From positions 1 to 7,052 of the forward strand of contig CALEJX010000420.1 of the NCBI GenBank assembly GCA_937898375.1: a stretch of DNA of 7,052 nt, given 5' to 3'. A model generated the notes under the pieces. That model was given only the letters and a program-made list of their open reading frames with translations, made no database searches and was not told the DNA's origin. Source of the DNA: an uncultured Ruminococcus sp. Lineage in GTDB: Bacteria > Bacillota > Clostridia > Oscillospirales > Ruminococcaceae. Below, one piece after another: positions 5,207 through 7,052 of the stretch. Each line of letters starts with the position of its first letter. Positions within the stretch are counted from its first letter, which is position 1. The position numbers and the translations under genes are program-made.

Positions 5207-5944
5207 ACGGACAGGCTGAGATTTCAAGAGGCTTGCGATAAAATCATAGGCAAAAGCCTTGAACGCAATGGTATCGGAACTCTGGGTGAGAAAACGCTTC
5301 ACGCTGTTTTGAAAAACTACTTTGAGCCATACGGCGAAAATCAGGAGATACGCATAGGCGGATATGTGGCTGATATCGTGGGCGAGAACGGCGTTATCGA
5401 GATACAAACAAGGCAGTTCAATAAGCTGCTGAAAAAGCTTGAAGCCTTTCTTGACTACTGCGACGTGACAGTGGTCTACCCTATCCCTGCGGTCAAATAT
5501 GTCCGTTGGATAGACACTGAAACAGGCGAGTTGTCAGAAAAACACAAATCGCCAAGAAAATATACTATCTATGAGGTCATGCCCGAGCTATACAAAATAA
5601 AATACACCCTTGATAATCCCCGATTTCACTTGTGTCTTTGTATGCTTGAAACTGAGGAGATACGACTGCTCAACGGCTGGTCAAAGAATAAAAAGCGTGG
5701 CTCGTCACGCCATGACAGGATACCAAAGGAACTTATTGACGAGATACACCTTGACTGCCCTGCCGACTTTGATATGTTTCTCCCAGAGGGTCTGCCAACG
5801 CAGTTCACTTCTAAAGACCTTGCCCTTAATACAAAGATATCCCGTGAATGTGCGCAGGTGACGCTTAATATACTTACATATCTTGAAAGAGTGAAGCGTG
5901 TAGGCAAACAGGGTGCAAATATACTTTATGAGAAAACTGAATGA
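5207..5944 (+). CDS. Uncharacterised protein: predicted PD-(D/E)XK nuclease-fold domain plus C-terminal winged helix; apparent ACG start
   Basis: I know of no assigned function; similar proteins occur in clostridial genomes as hypothetical proteins (from memory). The frame is open back to a TGA at 5180-5182. Only ACG (5207) fits the ribosome site, giving 245 residues. The first conventional start in frame, TTG at 5309, has no Shine-Dalgarno and would remove 34 residues. Residues 27-92 read as a PD-(D/E)XK core: helix with Glu29 (GEKTLHAVLK), strand ending in Asp56 (YVADIV), strand with Glu65-x-Gln67 (VIEIQT), an amphipathic lysine-rich helix (FNKLLKKLEAFL, 71-82), then strand VTVVYPI (87-93). 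Residues 100-196 form a middle region with RWIDTETGE, GWSKNKKRGSSRHDRIP and a PEGLP turn. Residues about 198-242 look like a winged helix (TSKDLAL...ISRECAQVTLNILTYL, then a basic RVKRVGKQG wing). DNA or RNA binding and cleavage is inferred. A strong promoter lies directly upstream; the carboxypeptidase gene follows 39 bases downstream. Confidence 0.72.
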   Translation, partial: TDRLRFQEACDKIIGKSLERNGIGTLGEKTLHAVLKNYFEPYGENQEIRIGGYVADIVGENGVIEIQTRQFNKLLKKLEAFLDYCDVTVVYPIPAVKYVRWIDTETGELSEKHKSPRKYTIYEVMPELYKIKYTLDNPRFHLCLCMLETEEIRLLNGWSKNKKRGSSRHDRIPKELIDEIHLDCPADFDMFLPEGLPTQFTSKDLALNTKISRECAQVTLNILTYLERVKRVGKQGANILYEKTE

Positions 5945-5983
5945 GCGTTGGCTCTTTACATACAGTGCGAAAGGAAGCTGTCA

Positions 5984-7052
5984 ATGAAACTAAAAAACAA
6001 AATCAGCAGAATATTGTGTATGACGCTGGCGATAATGCTGCTTGTGCCTGCAATGTGTGCAGACGCATTCAACTTCACTCCCACGTCAGGCTATGACGAT
6101 GACGGAAAGGCAATACCATTGGAGCTTTACTCTGAAGCGGTCTATATGGTCAATCTTGACAGCGGTGAGGCTATCGTTGACATAAACGGTGAGGACGAAC
6201 GTGTGCCTGCTTCCCTAACAAAGATAATGACAGCGGTGGTGCTTCTTGACAAATTCAAAGGTGATGAACAAAAGCTGAAAGATACATACTATTCAGCAGG
6301 CTCGGAAGCATTTGATGAGCTGTATGACACAGGTGCTTCAACAGCTGATATACAGCCTGATGAAAAAGTAAGCTGCTATGATCTTCTTGCGGCGCTGCTT
6401 ATCCCCTCCTCATGTGAAGCGGCGAATATAATTGCGCTGAATGTATCCGACTCCATAAATGGATTTACAGACCTGATGAATGAAAAAGCCGAAAAGCTCG
6501 GCATGAAAAACACTCACTTCTCAAATGCTCACGGACTTTGGGCGCAGCAGAATTATTCGTCCTGCAAGGATATGGCTACCCTTTGTGAATATGCTATAAG
6601 CAAATATCAGGTATTCCGTGATATCGTCTGTCAGCCAAGCTACCACATGGCTTCCACCTCTTATCACTCTGACGGCACAGATATTTACAACACAAATCTT
6701 ATGCTTGACTCGATGACTGATTATTACTACTCCTATGCCAAAGGAATAAAGACAGGTTCACTTGATGCCGCAGGCAGGTGTCTTGCTTCATACGCTGAGT
6801 ATGACGGCACTTCATATCTTATCGTAACAATGGGTGCGCCAATGGAAAAGCTTGAAGAAGACGTGAAAAAGGGCGAAGAAGATCCCGATTCCATTTACGG
6901 CGGAGACACTGTTTACTATAACATTCTCGACCATATCCACCTTTACAAATGGGCGTTCTCAAGCCTTGTTGCTACAGATTTTGTGGACAAAAACAGCGAA
7001 GTCCGTGACGTAAAAGTAAGCTACGGCGACGGCATAGACTATGCAAACCTTA
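5984..7052 (+). CDS. D-alanyl-D-alanine carboxypeptidase, peptidase family S11 (DacA/DacF-like); 3' end cut by the window
   Basis: This exported penicillin-binding protein is expected to trim the terminal D-alanine from peptidoglycan pentapeptide stems. The visible 356 residues start with a basic MKLKNKISR and a hydrophobic segment (about 10-26, with an AMCADA cleavage-like region), consistent with a Sec signal peptide. Catalytic landmarks are ASLTK (76-80; nucleophile Ser77, Lys80), NAHGL (181-185) and GIKTGS (254-259; KTG triad). The second motif, usually Ser-x-Asn, reads SSCEAA (142-147), with Cys144 in place of Asn. A conserved cluster around MNEKAEKLGMKNTHFSNAHG supports the family. The C-terminal beta domain and any membrane anchor lie beyond the window. 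AAAGGAAG (5970-5977) lies 6 bases before the ATG (8 from its AGGA core). There is no convincing terminator between this gene and the one ending at 5944, so they may be cotranscribed, although no functional tie is evident. Confidence 0.92.
   Translation, partial: MKLKNKISRILCMTLAIMLLVPAMCADAFNFTPTSGYDDDGKAIPLELYSEAVYMVNLDSGEAIVDINGEDERVPASLTKIMTAVVLLDKFKGDEQKLKDTYYSAGSEAFDELYDTGASTADIQPDEKVSCYDLLAALLIPSSCEAANIIALNVSDSINGFTDLMNEKAEKLGMKNTHFSNAHGLWAQQNYSSCKDMATLCEYAISKYQVFRDIVCQPSYHMASTSYHSDGTDIYNTNLMLDSMTDYYYSYAKGIKTGSLDAAGRCLASYAEYDGTSYLIVTMGAPMEKLEEDVKKGEEDPDSIYGGDTVYYNILDHIHLYKWAFSSLVATDFVDKNSEVRDVKVSYGDGIDYANL

Noticed and set aside
5309..5944. TTG at 5309 as the start of the nuclease-like gene
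   Set aside because: It has no Shine-Dalgarno upstream and would cut off 34 residues, including the first predicted core helix, although the frame upstream is open, reads as protein and sits behind a strong promoter and ribosome site.
5943..5957. GAGC-GTTG-GCTC-TTT as a terminator after the nuclease-like gene
   Set aside because: It has only four base pairs, overlaps the stop codon and has three Ts, too weak to count as a terminator.

Overview
The window looks like a chromosomal segment of a Firmicute, most likely a gut-type Clostridium relative of the Ruminococcus/Oscillospiraceae kind. Support for this is the moderate GC content, strong Shine-Dalgarno sites of the AGGAGG / GGTGATC type, textbook sigma-A promoters (TTGACA-17-TATAAT), a PrsA-like lipoprotein foldase and a clostridial-style S11 D,D-carboxypeptidase. 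The genus is inference only. I see no mobile element, phage gene, tRNA, rRNA or CRISPR array.

Layout. (1) Positions 1-828 are the 3' part of nadC (NAD biosynthesis), closed by a clear terminator at 837-869. (2) Positions 893-2256 hold a two-gene plus-strand unit: a small DUF3592-type membrane protein and a uridine-phosphorylase-like nucleoside phosphorylase. It ends at a bidirectional hairpin (2264-2297) shared with the convergent operon. (3) Positions 3679-2302 on the minus strand form a two-gene operon: a cytoplasmic glycerophosphodiester phosphodiesterase followed by a translationally coupled, cysteine-rich pentapeptide-repeat protein. It is driven by a perfect consensus promoter at 3743-3715. 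(4) An AT-rich divergent spacer (3680-3877) leads to a PrsA/parvulin-type lipoprotein foldase (3878-5098) with its own terminator. (5) A second strong promoter (5160-5188) drives an uncharacterised protein (5207-5944) that I read as a PD-(D/E)XK nuclease-fold domain joined to a C-terminal winged helix. It is followed after 39 bases by the 5' part of a secreted D-alanyl-D-alanine carboxypeptidase (5984 to the window end).

Most of this is ordinary housekeeping and cell-envelope content. The best candidate for something undescribed is the gene at 5207-5944. Its fold can be read from the sequence, its function is unknown, and its only plausible full-length start is an ACG codon placed exactly where an extended Shine-Dalgarno predicts the initiator. 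Secondary points are a 20-residue-spaced cysteine ladder in the pentapeptide protein and three enzymes with altered active-site motifs: the base pocket of the nucleoside phosphorylase, the SxN motif of the carboxypeptidase, and the second histidine of the parvulin. No gene-free stretch exceeds 300 bases; the longest is the 198-base divergent spacer.
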